From the NCBI RefSeq assembly GCF_018687275.1, contig NZ_CP061287.1:620001-684000 (forward strand): DNA of 64,000 bases, read 5' to 3'. Positions 62,186 through 64,000 of the stretch are shown piece after piece. This DNA is from Polynucleobacter sp. MWH-Aus1W21 (GTDB lineage: Bacteria; Pseudomonadota; Gammaproteobacteria; Burkholderiales; Burkholderiaceae). Made by a program: the position numbers and the translations under genes. Under the pieces are notes generated by a model. That model worked only from the letters and a program-made list of their open reading frames with translations. It was not told the DNA's origin and made no database searches. Numbering within the stretch: position 1 is the stretch's first letter; each line of letters begins with the position of its first letter.

Positions 62186-63148
62186 ATGAAATTCAAATTA
62201 TTTGTTCCGCTGGTATTGGCTGTAATGATGGGTAGTCTACAAGCTCAGTCATATCCCAATAAGCCTATTAAATTAGTTGTTGGCTTTACCCCAGGCGGGG
62301 CTGCAGATTATGTAGCTCGAAACCTAAGTGTGCCTTTGGGGCAGGCGTTAGGGCAGTCGATCGTAGTAGAAAACAAGCCAGGAGCAGGCTCCAGTATTGC
62401 TGCTGATCAGGTGGCCAAATCAGCGCCAGACGGCTACACAGTGTTGCTTGCGAGTCCAAGCAGCATTTCTGTGAACCCCGCTCTCAATCCGAAGTTGAGC
62501 TATAAGGCGAGCGATCTATTGCCGGTGACAAAGGTTACTAGTTCGCCAATCGTGATTGCTGCTTATCCAGGAGCGGGAATAAATAACATAAAAGAATTAA
62601 TTGCAAAAGCAAAGCAGGATCCAGGCGGCTTGAACTACAGTTCTTCTGGTAACGGCTCTGCTCCGCATTTGGCTGGCGCACTTTTTGGGCAAGTTGCTGA
62701 TGTGAAGATGACGCATATTCCATTCCGCGGTGGCGCGCTTGCCGTGCAATCAGTCATTGCAGGCGATACCCAGCTGACCTTTGGTACCCCGCCTTCTGTA
62801 TTGCCTATGGTTCAAGCCGGTCGCTTAAAAGGCTTGGCTATTTCTTCACGCGAGCGCTCACCATTAGCGCCAGGTCTGCCTGGTATGCGAGAAGCAGGGT
62901 TGCCGGATTATTCGATCGAGTTTTGGTACGGCTTGTTTGTACCAGCGGGCACACCGCCCGAGATTATTCAGAAGATTTACGATGCAACCCAAGTCGCTCT
63001 CAAAAATCCAAACCTAAAGGCTGCACTAGCTCGCGAAGGAACCGATATTTCTACATCAGCTTCTCCGGCCGCATTTGCTAAGTTCTTGGCGGATGATGAG
63101 AAGTTTTGGGTGAAGTTAGTTAAAACAACTGAAGTAACGGTTGATTAA
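62186..63148 (+). CDS. Bug-family solute-binding protein 8
   Basis: TctC-like receptor of 320 aa, closing the run. Signal peptide ends SLQAQS; GFTPGGAADYVAR, PDGYTVLLA and HIPFRGGALAVQSVIAG are the landmarks, the last with Phe-Arg in place of Tyr-Lys. AAGGAG precedes the ATG after an A-rich leader. It is followed by a strong terminator, which ends the run. Confidence 0.9.
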   Translation: MKFKLFVPLVLAVMMGSLQAQSYPNKPIKLVVGFTPGGAADYVARNLSVPLGQALGQSIVVENKPGAGSSIAADQVAKSAPDGYTVLLASPSSISVNPALNPKLSYKASDLLPVTKVTSSPIVIAAYPGAGINNIKELIAKAKQDPGGLNYSSSGNGSAPHLAGALFGQVADVKMTHIPFRGGALAVQSVIAGDTQLTFGTPPSVLPMVQAGRLKGLAISSRERSPLAPGLPGMREAGLPDYSIEFWYGLFVPAGTPPEIIQKIYDATQVALKNPNLKAALAREGTDISTSASPAAFAKFLADDEKFWVKLVKTTEVTVD

Positions 63149-63170
63149 AAGTAGTGAGCAGCAAACATTT

Positions 63171-63199
63171 AAAGGTGGGTCATACAGCCCACCTTTTTT
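63171..63199 (+). terminator. Rho-independent terminator of the catabolic run
   Basis: AAAGGTGGG and CCCACCTTT form a 9-bp stem with an 8-base loop, followed by a T-run. It lies 23 bases after the last Bug gene. Confidence 0.92.
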
Positions 63200-63300
63200 A
63201 TCGCCCAAAATAGATGACTAAAGACATTTTCGCGCCACACAATTAATTCCCCTAAGGTTGTTAGGTCTTTAATAAGGTCAAAAGTGTTTAATATTTGAAT

Positions 63301-63843
63301 ATGAACCAAGATAAACAGATATTCCTAGATAAAAAATTACGACCTTTGCCGCGCTGGATTTTCATGTCCCGCTGGCTGCAGGCTCCCCTCTATTTGGGAT
63401 TGATTGTTGCCCAGGGTGTGTATGTTTGGCAGTTTTGGATAGAGTTAGTTCATCTCATTACTATGATGGCAGACAAGTCGATGACTGAGACTGCCTTAAT
63501 GCTGGTGGTATTGGGATTGATCGACGTTGTCATGATCTCTAATCTGTTGGTCATGGTTATCGTTGGTGGCTGGGAAACATTTGTCTCGCGTTTGGAGCTG
63601 GAGAATCACCCCGATCAGCCTGAATGGCTTTCACATGTCAATGCAGGTGTTCTCAAAGTAAAGCTGGCAACTGCGATTATTGGCATTTCATCAATTCATT
63701 TGCTCAAGACATTTATCAATGCGGCATCCTATGATGAAAAAACCTTGATGTGGCAAACCTTAATTCACATCACCTTTGTGCTATCAGCTGTAGCAATTGC
63801 TTATACCGAAAAAATAGTGACGGCAGCGCATAAGCCACACTAA
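63301..63843 (+). CDS. yqhA: YqhA-family membrane protein
   Basis: Inner-membrane protein of 180 aa with three to four hydrophobic helices, known as TIGR00645/UPF0114 and of unknown function. RPLPRWIFMSRWLQAPLYLGLI near residue 15, LIDVVMISNLLVMVIVGGWETFVSRLE near 75 and VKLATAIIGISSIHLLKTFI near 118 are the conserved blocks. ATG 63301 gives the usual start; an in-frame TTG lies two codons upstream. It stands alone after the terminator and is not part of the catabolic run. Confidence 0.9.
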   Translation: MNQDKQIFLDKKLRPLPRWIFMSRWLQAPLYLGLIVAQGVYVWQFWIELVHLITMMADKSMTETALMLVVLGLIDVVMISNLLVMVIVGGWETFVSRLELENHPDQPEWLSHVNAGVLKVKLATAIIGISSIHLLKTFINAASYDEKTLMWQTLIHITFVLSAVAIAYTEKIVTAAHKPH

Positions 63844-63862
63844 CGGCAATAAGGAATGCCCG

Positions 63863-64000
63863 CTATTTAGCTTCTAAGGCTTTGCGCAGATATTCAGAAA
63901 CATTGTCTTGACGCAGCATCCATTGCTTGTAGTCGGCAGGCATTTGGCTAATCAGCTCACCTTTATGTTTGCCGTAAGGCATCACCTTCGGAATGCGTGC
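63863..64000 (-). CDS. C-terminus of a probable 3'-5' exonuclease (DUF3820-like domain), partial
   Basis: On the minus strand the last 45 codons read from the right edge are IPKVMPYGKHKGELISQMPADYKQWMLRQ and a tail ending LEAK, split here by the window edge. The MPYGKHKG-PADYKQWMLRQ pattern is the small C-terminal domain found behind ExoX/DnaQ-type exonucleases and alone in DUF3820 proteins. The upstream part lies outside the window, so the full-length identity is inferred. Confidence 0.6.
   Translation of the reverse strand, partial: ARIPKVMPYGKHKGELISQMPADYKQWMLRQDNVSEYLRKALEAK

Noticed and set aside
30739..63148. The accessory region as a genomic island or integrative element
   Set aside because: No tRNA end, integrase, transposase or flanking direct repeat was seen, and base use looks like that of the neighbours by eye.

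Overview
The window looks like chromosome from a freshwater betaproteobacterium of the Burkholderiaceae, most likely Polynucleobacter or a close relative. The grounds are moderate GC content, AddAB-type rather than RecBCD recombination genes, type B ribosomal protein L31 with a Lys/Ala-rich tail, and a striking abundance of Bug/TctC-type periplasmic solute-binding proteins: eight intact and one remnant in 64 kb. No rRNA, tRNA, CRISPR array, insertion sequence or phage gene was recognised. The genus is an inference from gene content, not from a marker-gene comparison.

Region 1 (1-20 kb) is mixed housekeeping. It holds selD (cut by the left edge), an RhlE-type helicase, a GNAT/thioesterase/thiol dioxygenase operon, and a molybdate/tungstate island (Mop, TupA, ModE-like regulator, ModA) with no permease or ATPase genes. 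Next come a Fur-controlled feoAB operon, a cytochrome c5, a SemiSWEET, an FAH-family hydrolase, a lipoprotein alpha/beta hydrolase, an enoyl-CoA hydratase, a DUF5993-DsbB pair, two Bug proteins, two small envelope proteins, a MATE exporter and a GT-C-type membrane glycosyltransferase.

Region 2 (20-30.7 kb) is core: rpmE2, rho, trxA, then addB-addA (overlapping) and a DUF1993 protein, followed by two poorly known small genes.

Region 3 (30.7-43.8 kb) is accessory and regulated. It has a tartrate/D-malate dehydrogenase plus Bug operon, an SOS-controlled umuDC operon with a near-consensus LexA box, and an IclR-controlled set of HMG-CoA-lyase-like enzyme, class III CoA-transferase, Bug and SMP-30 lactonase. 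This set contains the remnant of a further Bug gene. An IclR - 3-oxoadipyl-CoA-type thiolase - MFS operon follows on the minus strand.

Region 4 (43.8-63.2 kb) is a run of 17 same-strand catabolic genes divergent from that IclR gene. Four Bug genes punctuate it. The enzymes are CoA-activating (NDP-forming acyl-CoA synthetase, class III CoA-transferase), beta-oxidative (acyl-CoA dehydrogenase, enoyl-CoA hydratases, hydratase/3-hydroxyacyl-CoA dehydrogenase fusion, with the thiolase next door) and accessory (MmgE/PrpD, class II aldolase, LigI-like amidohydrolase, two D-2-hydroxyacid dehydrogenases, quinone oxidoreductase, alpha/beta hydrolase). Read together they suggest uptake and CoA-dependent beta-oxidation of dicarboxylic or ring-derived acids ending at a 3-oxoadipyl-CoA-type thiolysis. 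The substrate cannot be named from sequence. The window closes with a YqhA-family membrane protein and the C-terminus of a probable 3'-5' exonuclease.
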